From Erodium maritimum (lineage: Eukaryota > Streptophyta > Magnoliopsida > Geraniales > Geraniaceae): DNA of 64,000 bases. Below, in pieces: positions 22,560-36,372 of this stretch. Every line of letters starts with the position of its first letter. Position 1 is the stretch's first letter. The stretch is from the NCBI GenBank assembly GCA_963921825.1, contig OY997589.1, forward strand, positions 5,332,001 through 5,396,000, in the 5' to 3' direction. The notes below the pieces were generated by a model. The model saw only the letters and a program-made list of their open reading frames with translations. It searched no databases and was not told where the DNA came from. The position numbers and the translations under genes were made by a program.

Positions 22560-22935
22560 ATCAAGAGGGGCCAGGGTTGTTGAGTTTCGGGTTTTTTATC
22601 ATTTTTATGTGTGTGTTATATTTATTTCCTTATTATGGATTAGTGTATATAATTTATATTGGGGATATTGGTATTGGACACATATCCGGTACTAATTGTC
22701 TTCAAGACGTTTGTTTTGTTGTAATAAACCACTAACCTATTGGTCGAGTGGTAAGTGTGTAGTTGAGTTATTCTATTTTCAATGAACATTGTATTTCAAG
22801 TGTGGAAAAACTTAAAAATATTATGTATGTACCTTTTGTTGTGTGGTAAAAATTAAATTTTGTGTTTTGTGGTATATATAAATTCAACTTTTTTCAAACA
22901 AGAACTCGATAGAGAAAAAATCTTGCATATCATAC
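22560..22935. repeat. 3' flank of the tyrosine-type gene, duplicated at 32000-33432
   Basis: TTGTTGTAATAAACCACT (22717-22734) and the following CGAGTGGTAAGTGTGT, TTCTATTTTCAAT and GATAGAGAAAA recur downstream of 33231. In the other copy a Harbinger element sits in the TAA; here the site is empty. Confidence 0.75.
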
Positions 22936-23067
22936 AAAACAATGACACGCTATAAATTGGTACAAGAAATCGGTACTTTTTTTTTCTTCATGAAATTGAT
23001 TATTTGAGGGCGGGGTCTTTTGTGTGCTCCGTAGCTATTATATGGAGCTCTTTTTTCCTCCTAGAGA

Positions 23068-23639
23068 TAGGGGTGGGCATTGGGTGGTTAACCACCCAAT
23101 GGAATCTTTTACGAACCCAATCCGATATTACCGGTTTGACATATCTTGGAACCAGTCCCAACCCAAAAACCAATTTTTTACAGTGAAACCAACCAGTTCA
23201 CTGACCGGTTGGTTAACGGTTTTAACCAACCAACCACTTTACCACATGTAAGTACAAATTTAGATACCAATAACCATACACATAATTCTATTTCAAGCCA
23301 AAACATATTATTACATTCTCCAAAACAAAAGAAAAATTACATATAAGTCATCGTGTTCTATGTTAACAATCTGTATGACACAAAAGAGTGCTCATGAGTC
23401 ATTCATCTATATCAAATTAGTGGTTATTATGAAGCCACATGTATATGATGAACAGTACCGGTTTGGTTGGTTAACCGATGGTTTGGCGTTTCAAGAACCG
23501 ACAACCAGCCGTTAACTTTTCAGTTCGATCGTCAAGAACCCGCAACCAACCGTTAACTCTCCGGTTTCGGGTTTTCCGGTGCGGTTTGCGGTTGGTGGTG
23601 GTTGGTTTTAGCGGTTTCGGGTTTTTTTGCCCACCCCTA
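23068..23639. mobile_element. hAT-like MITE
   Basis: Terminal inverted repeats TAGGGGTGGGC and GCCCACCCCTA, flanked by the 8-bp near-duplication CCTAGAGA / CCTAGGGA. The inner part is rich in GGTTGG/CCAACC and TTAACCG motifs typical of hAT subterminal regions. No coding capacity. Confidence 0.8.
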
Positions 23640-24136
23640 CCTAGGGATGAGCTAAGACTATTAAGGATTAGGTACATAAAAAAGGGAATGATCCTTGAGA
23701 TCAAGATTATACAGTTTAGGATTATCGTTAGTGATGGGAACATCGGTGTTCAGAATCAGAGTAACCAAATCTGCTTGATACTATGGATAATGACGAAATT
23801 AAAACGATAGATAAACACATGAGTGAACGCAAGAAGCAGGTCAATGAACAAGAGTAATAGGTTGTCTAAAGAACACATTGGTCCTTCGTCGGAATCCCAT
23901 AGCTATTGAAATGGGGTGCTCTGGTGGTGTCGGGTGGTTGTCTTGAGTCCCTGGGACAAACGGGGTGCCTAGCAGAGAGGAGTTGTGGGGACCTAGAAGA
24001 GTTCAAAAATGTTCGATGATCCGCTTTACCCATTTATTATTCGTCTGCATACGAGAGTAGATGGATAATGGATCAGAATTTATTGATCCTCGTCAAAGTG
24101 GATGAATTACAAACTAGACTAAATGAATCCGTGGAT

Positions 24137-24735
24137 CACTACTACTGGAACGCTTTTGGCTAACGGATCGTATCCGTACCCAGGATTAGCTATCCGTTGC
24201 CCAATTTCTTGGACAACGGATGTATGTGTCGACCAAGATCTGTTACCCAAGTGTCGTAGCCCAAATATTTGGCCAACGGATAAACGTATCCGTCTGGCAA
24301 CTAACTTTCTGGGCCACGAATAGTATATGTCGGCTTAATTTTCCACCTGGTCCACATATGCGATATGTTGTCCAACATTTACTCCTGGGCCACAAATTTG
24401 ATACGTCACTGAACATTTACCCCTGGGCCACGTATACGATCCGTTGCCCAACTTTTTCACATGGGCCATGCATGTTATCCGTTTCTCTGGTCTGTAACAT
24501 GGGCCACTCAGGGGGATCTGTTGCCTTGCCTTTTCTGCTGGGCCACGAATGTTATACGTTGCCTTGCTTTTACGGTTGGGCCACGAATGCTATTCGTTGC
24601 CTTGTTTTTTTTGCTGGGCCACGGACAATATATGTTGCCTTGGATTTTCTGTTGGGTTACGGATACTATACGTTGCCTTGGATTATTTGCTGGGTCAAGG
24701 ATTTAATCCATTTCCCACGTTTAGTGGCAGGTTAA
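24137..24735. repeat. CACTA-type terminal and subterminal repeats
   Basis: The end starts CACTACTACTGGAACGC, fitting the CACTA(C) terminus of En/Spm elements. It is followed by about a dozen degenerate copies of a ~40-bp unit containing TGGGCCACGAAT and TATACGTTGCC. The opposite terminus was not found. Confidence 0.6.
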
Positions 24736-24902
24736 AAAAAATGCTGGAAATCCCTGCACCCAAACGTGCCACCTGTATATTTACCCCGCATATTCTAGAT
24801 TTACACACAATCCAAAAAATATATACACAAATAGTTCATCACATACATAATAGTTGTTCATCACACACACAACAAATATAATTAGTCGTTTATCAGTCAC
24901 AG

Positions 24903-26640
24903 TTAAACATTTGATTGAGACTGCTGCATCATTCGTTCGAAGCAAGCCTTCATCATTTCAGCAGCATTGTCCTGGATGGCAGCTTGAACCTGGGCAGCTA
25001 TATGTGTCTTCATGTCCCTCTTTAAGGCTGCCTCTCGCTCCTCCATATGGGCAATGCGAGCACATAACTCTTCTAGTTCTTTAGATGAACTGTTCAACCT
25101 CGTGTTGCACGAACCACCCCCATACAGATCGTCCCTCAGTGTTGGGAGCTTAATCATCTTCCCGAGCCCTGACTGCAGACGACCCTTCTAGGGTTTCCCG
25201 GTGACCATTTGGAGGAGGGGAACCTCTTGAACAAGAGTTAGGGGTGTAAAAACTGATATACAAGAATCCTGGCATTCAACCATCGTCGATTGAGTGACCT
25301 GCTCCAGGGCATCATACATCACCTTTCTGGCCTTTACCTGAAATAAATCGAATAACAATTGAAGACATAACAAGAATCCAGCCAATGAAAATATAATATC
25401 TGAATGAATATTAATACGTTATAAACTAAGTGTCCCAAAATTCGATCACACCAAACTTTTACCACCTTTAGGAACAAAAATAAGTTAGGTACGTAGATAG
25501 TGCACACACTTAAATACATTAAACGTACCACTTTTTCAACATTGTGAGGGTTCTCGTCCTTCTCTTTGTGGTAAAACTGAATGAAGGCTTCGCAGTGAGG
25601 GTAAAGGATTGTTCGAAGTCCTCGATAGCCCAGTCAGCAATAGCTCAACTCCCTTCGTGGTGCGCGAACAAGTTCGCCCCCGAGCCTTGTTCCCACATTT
25701 GCTTAATTTCTGTAGTAAATTTTTTTTGGTTAATATATGCAAACTTACATGTACAATTTAAGAAAACAAACAGTATGATACGTACATCAAATTACTCGAA
25801 TTTAAAGTGGCGGAGCAGCCAGTGGAACTCATCTGGACGTTTGAGGAATTCGAGGGGCACGGGAATCTCCGGAGCCGGGTTGTCTTTTTTTTTTATGGTC
25901 CCCCACCCAATTGTCACACCATTGCTTTATTTTGTGCTTCTACTCCCGAAAACAGACATTTGATGTTTCCATAATGAATTCCAGTAGCCCGTAGAGGTTG
26001 TCCCCCTTGAATTGGTATATGCACTGCAAAAAATGAAGTCATTACAAACCTATATATCAAAAAAATTATTATGTCAGCTGAAAAATTAGAATACTTACAG
26101 CCATTTGGTAAAAAAAATTAAAGCCTTTGGCCTCGTCATCCAAGCTTCCAAACGTAGGCTTGTTCATAGGAATCCAGTTCCGGATGATGGAGCCTATATG
26201 TCTTCTAATACGCTTATGTGGGACCTCATAAACCGTACCCATTCCACGACAATTGGTATTTGACCCCCTTCCTTTCTATGAGCTTTTTCTACACTGCCTT
26301 CATACTAACAATTCCTCGCCTGCTGGTCTTGATTTTGCCAGCCTCTCCTTGGGTGATCATTGAGTGAACCCGAGCCTCCTCAATAAGGTAATCCTTATCT
26401 CGAATACTGGGAACTTGGGGACGGGAACCGCTCATGGAGCTTTCCTCACTGAATGTAGGGCTAGATGTAGTAACCTGGTCACGTAGTGGACGGATTCGAT
26501 CCGGAAATGTTGCATCCAACACAGAGCTGCTGCCTCCCGGACTCCCTATACCTTCTGTCTGAGGGGGAGCCACCAAAAATGAAAGGGTGGAATAAAATTT
26601 TGTGTAGTTTCTGCGTCCCATCCTGCAATACTCATCATAA
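24903..26640 (-). pseudogene. CACTA element accessory/transposase-like gene, degenerate
   Basis: Read on the minus strand, the pieces resemble the plant CACTA (En/Spm) protein of the Transposase_24 type. In order they are: an N-terminal low-complexity part (26289-26620, with IGSPGGSSSVL and ending in SRRGI), then VYEVPHKRIRRHIGSIIRNW (about 26160-26230), VPLEFLKRPDEFHWLL (about 25820-25865), EKDENPHNVEKV (about 25560), ARKVMYDALEQVTQST and a C-terminal LRDDLYGGGS plus coiled-coil stretch ELEELCARIAHMEEREAAL ending at the stop near 24903. Stops and frameshifts interrupt it, though some breaks could be introns. It lies next to CACTA-like subterminal repeats, which supports the assignment. No TNP2-like transposase is seen. 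Confidence 0.5.
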
Positions 26641-26829
26641 CAAAAACAAAAGAAAATCATCAAACAAAAAATATTCACAGTAACCAAATATGGTAAACTA
26701 ATCCAAATATTCAATTATAATTGAATTGAGTTGATTGTATTCAAAGTAACCAAACAAATCAGTTAATCAAACTAATCCAAATATTCAATTCTAATTCACT
26801 TACAATAATTATATTCAAAATAACAAAAA

Positions 26830-27110
26830 AAAGAAGCCTAGTGTATTGAATTAAAACCCTAGTCTATTTAATCAAAAGCATAGTCTATTGAATCAAACCT
26901 CTAGTCTATTTAGTCAAAACCCTAGTCTATTGAATCAAAACCCTAGTCTATTTAATCAAAACCCTAGTCTTTTTTAATCAAAACCTTAGTCTTTTATCAA
27001 AACCCTAGTCTATTGAATCAAAACACTAGTATACTTAATCAAAACCCTAGTCTTTTTAATCAAAACCCTAGTCTATTTAATCAAACCCCATTCAACCAAA
27101 TAAATTCAAC
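26830..27110. repeat. Minisatellite AATCAAAACCCTAGTCTATT
   Basis: About a dozen degenerate copies of a ~20-bp unit built on TCAAAACCCTAGTCTATT. It merges into the telomere-like array that follows. Confidence 0.8.
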
Positions 27111-27164
27111 AGTTCCATTTGGTTGATTCCTAAATCAAACCCAAATCCATTAACATTATAAGTA

Positions 27165-27495
27165 TTGTAGTTACCCCAAATCAACACTCAAATCAAACCC
27201 TGCATAAAACCCTACATCAAACCCCAAATCAAACCCTAAATCAAACCCTAAATCAGACCCCTAAATCAAACCCTAAATCAAACCTCAAATTAAACCCAAC
27301 TCAAACCCTAAATCAATACCCAAATCATAACTCAAATCAAACCTTGAATCAAACCACTAATTCAAACCCTAAATCAAACTCTAAATCAATGCCCAAATCA
27401 TAACCGAAATCAAACCCCTAATTCAAACCCTAAATCAAACACTAAATCAATCCCCAAAGCCTAACTATAATCAAACCCTAAATCATTCAAGAAAT
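27165..27495. repeat. Telo-box-like array AAACCCTAAATC
   Basis: Many copies of AAACCCTAAATC and variants. Each contains the plant telo-box AAACCCTAA. The 12-bp unit differs from the 7-bp telomere repeat, so this is a locally amplified minisatellite and not an old telomere. Confidence 0.8.
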
Positions 27496-29380
27496 TCGGA
27501 AATTAAACTCAAACTAAACAAATCAGTCTTGTAGTTACCTATGTAGAGGCTAGTGGTCGGAGGAAAACCGGCTGGTCGTCGGAGGAAAAGCGTGGAGGAC
27601 GTCGAGGCTGGGAAGAGCTCAACGCTGGGAGGACGTCGGCGTGGATGGTGGAGACCTTGTGTTGGGAAGAGGTCGACGCTGGCCGGAGTAGGAAGGGGAC
27701 GGAGTTGTAGACGGGGAGAGCGGGTTCACGACGACCGAAGTTGCAGACCAAACATAAATGACATAAGTAACTAGATTAAAAGAAAAACAGACACTCAAAT
27801 CCAATAGCGAAAAACTAAAACCCATGGTAAATTAAATTCGCCGACGAACGCTGCTCAAGGTGGGTTCTGGGTACCTCTGGGTCACCCAAGGGTGCCTCTC
27901 TGCCTCGTTGGTGCAACCGAACCTGTGATCATCAGTGGGGGAAGGTTGGTGGGCCACCGCTAGAGACTCCTTCCTGCCTCCGGTGCCGGCATGGGAGTTC
28001 CTATGAATCGGTGGGGCTGGTACGCAGCCCTCGCCTGTCCTAGTAGTTTCCGACCCCCGTAGGCCTCCACACCCTACTGCCGAAGATATTTCATCCCACT
28101 AGGGGACCTGGGGATCAGAGCAAGACGAATTCCACTCGGTGTATGACGTGGACCTTTGAAACCTTTCCCGGGACCTGGTACTCTAGCTAGTTGGGCAGAC
28201 CGCCGGAGATGTTGGTGATCCCAGCACCCCTAATGAATCCAATACTAGCAGAGGCCTGTGTCACAGGACAGAGATCGACAACAATCGTACCTCGGCCCCC
28301 AGACCACGACACGACCTAATCATAGGTGATGGGTCCAGGGAAAAAAGTGGGCAGACGATTCCCAGACCTAGCCACCCCGTGCCACCGTGGCCCCGCGGTC
28401 CCTGATGCCCTGGCCAAGGTCGAGGTCCTACCAGCTGCCCTATGGGGACATTTTATGCAGGGTCATAGTACGCTAGGGGCTCCACTCAGAAGGGTCGTCG
28501 ATATCCCAACGCACCCTGTCCCTTGCCATCCAACAAAGAGTCTGACCAACCCGAGAGCCCAGACCCACCCACCGAGATAGACGCCATATGTGAGCGATAT
28601 ACTCGGATAGGCGAAGGAGACCAGCCAGATGGATGGACAGGAGTCACGGGCCATGCCCTTACAACCCTAGGGCACCCCTAGCAGCGACAGAAACCCTCCG
28701 GATGACCAGGTCGGCTTTGCGCCCAACGACGTACCAGAGCAAGGTCATGGGACGCAATAGTCTCGAAACGCACCTGATGGCCAGGCTGGTCGTGCACCCA
28801 ACGACGACCCAGAGCAAGGTCATGGGTCGCAGCATTCATGAACCAGGGTTGCTGGATGCGAGAGGGACCACCAGAAAGCTGGCCTTGCACCCACCGGGGA
28901 CCCAGATACAGGTCATGGGTCGCATCAGTCTTGAATCGCGGGTGCTGAATGCGAGAGGGACCACCAGAACGAAGGCTAGGCTCCCATGGCCGTCCCCGCG
29001 CGAAGCCATGTCTTGGCGGGAACACCTCCAAACCTGAGCGACGGCGACGTGGCCCTCACGTGAGAAGCGACGAGGTCAGAGGCGATTGGTAGGATCGGTG
29101 CAGCGACGAAGGGCTCGAGGACGAGGCTTCCGAGGAGATAACAATCACGCTCGGGGGAGAGGCGGACGAGCCTGTTGCCGAGTCGAACGAGGGCCTCGAC
29201 ACGGTGACAAGAGGGGAAGGGGACGCCGACCAGGATAACAGGGAGGACCACTCCGCCGATGCAGCCTCCATAGAGCTCTGCCTGGGAGATGCGGCGGGAA
29301 TAGGAGCTAATTCCATAGCTAGGGTTTCAGTCTCTACAGAGTAAGGAGGGGTCTCGACATGAGCGAGGAGAGAAATAAGA
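27496..29380 (-). other. GC-rich degenerate retroelement-like region
   Basis: On the minus strand an ATG after an ACCCTAGCT leader (about 29314) opens MELAPIPAASPRQSS with a Ser/Pro-rich stretch. It breaks after about 86 codons and resumes in other frames. No domain is recognised. GC content and layout resemble the LINE ORF1 remnants elsewhere in the window, but I cannot assign a class. Confidence 0.35.
28735..28990. repeat. Tandem repeat with CAAGGTCATGGG(T/A)CGCA
   Basis: Three direct copies of about 75-93 bp. On the minus strand they encode a repeated ATHDLxLGxRWV block followed by GGPSRIQxPxF, so the repeat preserves a reading frame. Confidence 0.65.
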
Positions 29381-30374
29381 GATATTTTATATAATGTTAA
29401 TATTTTACATTATTTTTGTATTAGAATTATTACCAAAAAAATATTAATACCCAAAAAGCTTGCTCGGCCATTGAGCCCGCCCTGTTGCCATTCCTGTTAA
29501 TGTGGTGGCCGCACGTGCTATTGACAACACAAACGGTTTTATCAAACATGTGAACACATCATCAGAAGATGATATTGAAAATCAGACAACCTTGTCAATG
29601 TAATCCACAGTACAAAACCAATGACCAGTGAAGTCAAAACAGTAACAGTTGGAAATGGGGACATGAATCTTCAATCAAAACAAAACAACAAAAAGGCATA
29701 ATCTTTGGAGCTCTGCTCCAAAATCACAGACATCTCACAAGACTTTAAGAATATGTATAATCCCATAAATAGCTAGTTTTAAAAGTCAAATAAGTCACCC
29801 CACAATCATATCACATAACACTATTTATACTTACTGTGTACATATTATTTGGATATAATCATTTAAACCCAGAAAAATAATACCAAATCTACCAATAATA
29901 TATTCAAAGAATGCGTGGAATCTAGGTAGCTGTCAACTAAGCAGTGTAGGAAAATGAAAATAAAAAACACGAGTTTGGATGGCTTGAATCGTAGTAAATC
30001 GACGAAGGGATCTTTTCTTTCCCCACAATTCTGATCATAGATGAGAGACTAAGACAGGGACAATTATTTAGCTGGACTAATGAATCCTGAACTTCGTCGA
30101 ATTATAAACGTGCATTGTGTCGCAATCACTAAGATTTAGTGAAGATTTAGTTTTGAAGTCAACCTATTGTGAGGATCAGTCCAAATTACCTCACATTTTG
30201 GGTTTTCATCCCTAATAGCTTGAGGAAGGCGATCCGGAACATAAAGGAGATCACAATTTTGAGATGATATGAAAGTAACTAGAATGCACTAAACATTTGA
30301 TTCTTAATAAAACTTTAAAATTATATGTTTGAGTAAAGGGTATTTTAAAAAAATTGTCACGGTAAATCAAACAC
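29381..30374. other. AT-rich spacer, nothing recognised
   Basis: No gene, RNA or delimitable repeat seen. Confidence 0.5.
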
Positions 30375-30390
30375 ATACATCAGAGCACAT

Positions 30391-31291
30391 CGGTATAATT
30401 ACAGACATTCCCCTTAGGGTCTTCGTTTGGTGTTGGCCGCAAGGGGTTACCGATTTCGGTATCGGAACGCTCAGCTCGAGTTCCAACCTGGGATCCCCGG
30501 TAGTGATGATCTCCTCTGTTAGGTAGGAAGTCTGGTCTCGCTCTTGGTAGAAATACTGGTCCTCCCCCTTCTGGGGCGTTTCTTGGTGTTGGATGGAATT
30601 GATTATTAGAGGAATGAGTGCGAGTTGCAGCGACATACAGCTAGGGGGTGCAGTTTTTGAAGGGTTGCTGGTTTGGCTTTCGATGTGGCGTTGCGCTTCT
30701 TTGTTGGCTCTGGTGTCAGTTCTTTCCGAATTCGGGTTGGATCGAGCTCGGTATTATTACAGGCCTTCTCCCTTGGGTCCTCGCTAGGTGTTGGCCGACG
30801 AGGGGTTACTGATCTCGATTTCGGAACGCTCAGCTCGAGGTCATGCCTCGGTTTTTCGGAAGATTGACTTGTTGTTGCCTGCTAGGAGGTTTGAGTTCGA
30901 TCTCAGTAGAAATACTAGTCCTCCCCCCTATGAGATTTTCTCGGTATTGACCGGAATTGGGTTTTGGGGGACTGAGTTCGAGCTCCAGCGTCTGTTGGAA
31001 GTCTTTCTCTTTGTGCTTCATGTTGGCTAAATTCGGATGCTTTAGAGACTTTTCATTTATAGCGCTTAATTGTTGTTAAATCTAGGTTTTAGACCTTGTT
31101 GTAGTGGTGGCTACCTGCCAGAAGCGGTTGTTTAGTGGTGGCTTCCTGCGTGAAGAGGTGTGGTTTCTGGTTTTGGTCATCTGTGTTGTTGTTGGCCATT
31201 GGTGGTTTCCGATTCAGGTCTTCTTGTACCATGTAACTCCTATTTATCCTCAAAAGAGGTTTAATTTAAATTTGCTTTGCTAATAAAAAGA
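30391..31291 (+). mobile_element. 5'-truncated non-LTR retroposon (tail family B)
   Basis: Flanked by a 16-bp duplication with one mismatch: ATACATCAGAGCACAT (30375-30390) and ATACATCATAGCACAT (31292-31307). The 3' end reads TTTAATTTAAATTTGCTTTG followed by CTAATAAAAAG, as in the copies ending near 5428 and 50075. Upstream are two copies of TGTTGGCCG(C/A)... blocks with GGAACGCTCAGCTCGAG and a short TAGTGGTGGCT(A/T)CCTGC duplication. No reverse transcriptase. Confidence 0.75.
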
Positions 31292-32067
31292 ATACATCAT
31301 AGCACATAAACTAAAGTGATGGGATGTAACCCAAAACAATCCAAGATATAAGACGGTGTCCCCCTCTTAAGACTTCAAGAATGTGATCCGATTCTCATGG
31401 ATGCGAAACAAATATTCTACAAACAATTGTAGGAATGAAGAGTAGTCATAAATAAGCACAACAAAGCGAGACTAAGAATCTAAATACCAAAACCATAAAT
31501 AACAGTGATCTTAGATTTTAGTTTCATATTTATTTTCAAAGTGATAAGAGTACAAATTCCAATCGTCATGAATCAAACATATGACTATTTGAATAGATAA
31601 ACTTTGATATATTAATTCACTTCAGGTCTTACCAACTCCACCATAAAAAAAAATATTCTTACTCAAACTTGCTTCTGTTCATTATAAACACCATCGTGAA
31701 GATTTTTCTGCTGGGTAGGACTTTTTGTCCCCAATAACTCGGCCGCCATGAATCAAGTCCTCCAAATGGTAAAGCATTAGCAAAACGTGAACCTCTGAAA
31801 TGGAATATAATTTTTATGCCAACACAATACAAAAATACAAAGAACACGACCAGCCCCAAATAAAAAGCACGTGAACTAGTTTTCACAGAATAAGAAAGAA
31901 TTTACATATATTATAAAATAAAAAAACGACCTTGCATTATTGGCCTACCTCTGCCAATCATTAACTCAAGCCAACAACCATTCAAAAGTCTAACAAGCAT
32001 TTCGATTGTTTATCGTTTTGTCTGTTTTATTTGTCTTCATATTTATAGATTTGTGTATTTGTTGTAA

Positions 32068-33231
32068 GAGCATCTACGGTGGTCGGCGAAGAGCAGCTGG
32101 CGAGATCATCTCGCCGGCGAGGATCAGGCGGGGAGCTGGCGAGGAGCAGGCGAGGAAGCTGCTGGCGACTTGGGTAGCCGTTAAGGACCTCGCCAGCAGA
32201 TCTCGCTGGCGAGGAGGAAGCTGATCTCCTCGGGTGGCGCGCCGGCCGTTGGCGAGGAAGCAGCTGGCGACACGTGGCTTGGGTCGCTGGCAGCATTAAT
32301 TTTTTTTTTTCACTTTTCACCCCTATAAATACATAAACCCAAAATTCATTTTAAACACACACTCAATTTCTCTCTTCTACTACACTTCCAAAAGTCGTAT
32401 TCCAATTTCTTTCGCTATGTCCGATCCCGCCAAAGTTCGTTCGTCCGTCTGTCCGACAAAGGCCAAAGCAAAGCGTGTCTTGTGGACCGACGAGGAGGAC
32501 TGCAAGCTAGTTCAAGCTTGGATGCACCACTCGTACGACTGGGGGGCCATCGCTGAGGAACTGGAATCTACTCGGGGGCCGGATGATCCGGTGAGGTCGT
32601 GGAAGCATTGCAAAGACCACTGGCTGTGGACGAATCCCAAAGTAACGTTCTTCCAAGGACTGTTTGTGAAGAACTGCAGGGACCATAGGAGCGGCCGGAA
32701 CGATGCGGAAATCATGAAGTTGATCGAGGAGCAATACATAAAGGCTTGTGGGCATGCATTCACATGGAAACACTGGTGGGATCTTGTCAAAGGAGAACAC
32801 TAGTGGAATTCTCATTAACGTGTTTGTTTTAATTTTCGTATGTGTTGGTGGATTTCTCATTTGCAATTTGTTTTTCTTTTTTTTATTACTTTCCTTGGTT
32901 TAGTTTCTTTTGTGTTGGTTTCTTTTTATTTGCGTTGTTTAATGAGTACCTCTACCCTTTTATGTTATCGGGCATTCCATTTTTAGTTTCCTTTGTGTTA
33001 TCGATCTTTCAGTATTTTTTGTTTTTAAATAAAATTAGTATGATCTATTCAAAATCTGTTTTAAAAAAAAACATTGAAAAACTAAAATTATTTGCATCTC
33101 GCCGGCGCCTCCCCGCCAGCCCACTGCATAGCTCGCTGGCGGTGAGCTGGCGAGATGAATTAATCCAATTAATTTATTACATCTCGCCGGCGCCATCTCG
33201 CCGGCTGCCGGCGAGATGATTGTGGATGCTC
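32068..33231 (+). mobile_element. PIF/Harbinger element carrying ORF1 only
   Basis: Ends GAGCATCTACGG (32068) and GTGGATGCTC (to 33231), with TAA on both sides (32065-32067, 33232-33234). Both subterminal zones are full of CTGGCGAG and CTCGCCGGCG motifs, likely transposase-binding repeats. The matching flank at about 22722 shows the uninterrupted TTGTTGTAATAAACC, a natural empty site. It contains one open reading frame (32417-32803) and no transposase. Confidence 0.85.
32417..32803 (+). CDS. Harbinger ORF1-like protein, SANT/Myb-like DNA-binding
   Basis: An intact 128-residue frame inside the Harbinger element. LWTDEEDCKLVQAW is a SANT/Myb-like helix start, and the C-terminal part SGRNDAEIMKLIEEQY...FTWKHWWDLVK matches the pattern of plant Harbinger ORF1 proteins (often annotated as NAM-associated). 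ORF1 proteins help the transposase reach the nucleus and bind the ends. A CTATAAATAC box lies about 90 bases upstream. The predicted protein is shorter than usual ORF1 products because the region after WDLVK ends at a stop, so it may be a truncated but still translatable copy. Confidence 0.65.
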   Translation: MSDPAKVRSSVCPTKAKAKRVLWTDEEDCKLVQAWMHHSYDWGAIAEELESTRGPDDPVRSWKHCKDHWLWTNPKVTFFQGLFVKNCRDHRSGRNDAEIMKLIEEQYIKACGHAFTWKHWWDLVKGEH

Positions 33232-33432
33232 TAATAAACCACTGACCTATGGCTCGAGTGGGAAGTGTGTATTTTTGTTCTTCTATTTTCAATCAAATTT
33301 GTATTGTACTTTTTGTCGTGCGGAAAGACTTGAAATTTACATAAAACATTTTGTTTTGTGGTAGAACTTAAATTTCATGTTTACACTAACGTAAATTCAA
33401 CATTTTCATCCAAAAACTTGATAGAGAAAACA

Positions 33433-34196
33433 AAACCGGCACCAATAGACTGCCTAGGTTGTCTCATTCTCATAATTGACTCTAATGTAATTACTGGTTG
33501 ATATTTCGATTTCTCGTCCCTTGACTCTCAGTGGGATTTTATTTATAATCGAAAAACCAAGATAGAAAGCAGTAAGAAACTCAAAATCAATAGTGAGGCA
33601 ATCAGTGGTGAGATGCTAGTGACAAGGGAGAGGGCGAGGTTGAAATAGTTTAAAATGTACGAGACCCTGATTTGGAATTCCAATACCCGACCTGCAAGTC
33701 CTCTGTAAGTTTGAGACACTCCACGACAAGTTTGCAACTTCAGCTCATCGAGGAGTAGCCCGAGGGATGCAATGATCAATCGAGAGGGACAGAGAAGAGA
33801 GGAAGCTATAGCTGTATATGTTATTATGATTTGGTTGACTCTGTACTAAGTGCATTCCATAGTATTTGCTTTCATCCTAGGTAGATTTCTGAGGAAATAT
33901 ATTACACTTGATGATATGAGCTAATCAAAGGTGTCTGAATTCGGTTTTAGCCTAATCCAGATACAATGATCCCAGAATCAGGCATTCCTTTATACATATT
34001 AAAATAGAATGATGAATGAATCACATAAGGTATCAATGTATGAACAGAGAAGCTCAAAATCAGGTCACCAGATCTTCAAAGCTTCATGATCTTACAAGAG
34101 ATCACTCTATGACACAAGGATCTTTAAGAAACGATATAAAACCAGATCGAACTCGAACTGTAAACTTTGCAGTTGAGACTTGAATCAGGATGTGGT
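33433..34196. other. Spacer and petC 3' region
   Basis: No gene in 33433-33900. The last 100-200 bases before 34197 probably are the 3' untranslated region of petC (minus strand). Confidence 0.45.

Positions 34197-36372
<2,176 letters not shown>

Larger units (their letters stand above)
31660..33432 (+). other. Decarboxylase duplicate locus with flanks but no coding region
   Basis: 31660-31995 matches the 5' flank (20355-20735) and 32000-32067 plus 33232-33432 matches the 3' flank (about 22580-22935) of the tyrosine-type decarboxylase gene. The promoter and all coding sequence are absent. The two flanks meet at about 31995-32005, so a deletion of roughly 1.8 kb removed the gene after duplication. 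A Harbinger element (32068-33231) later entered the 3' flank. The order and orientation equal those at 20.4-22.9 kb. Confidence 0.7.

Noticed and set aside
24220..24735. 171-codon plus-strand frame over the CACTA subterminal region
   Set aside because: It is built from a tandem DNA repeat (repeated GH/WAT blocks) and has no start context or family resemblance.
27165..27495. Interstitial telomere
   Set aside because: The repeat unit is about 12 bp with a TC spacer, not uninterrupted TTTAGGG. It is better explained as a minisatellite.
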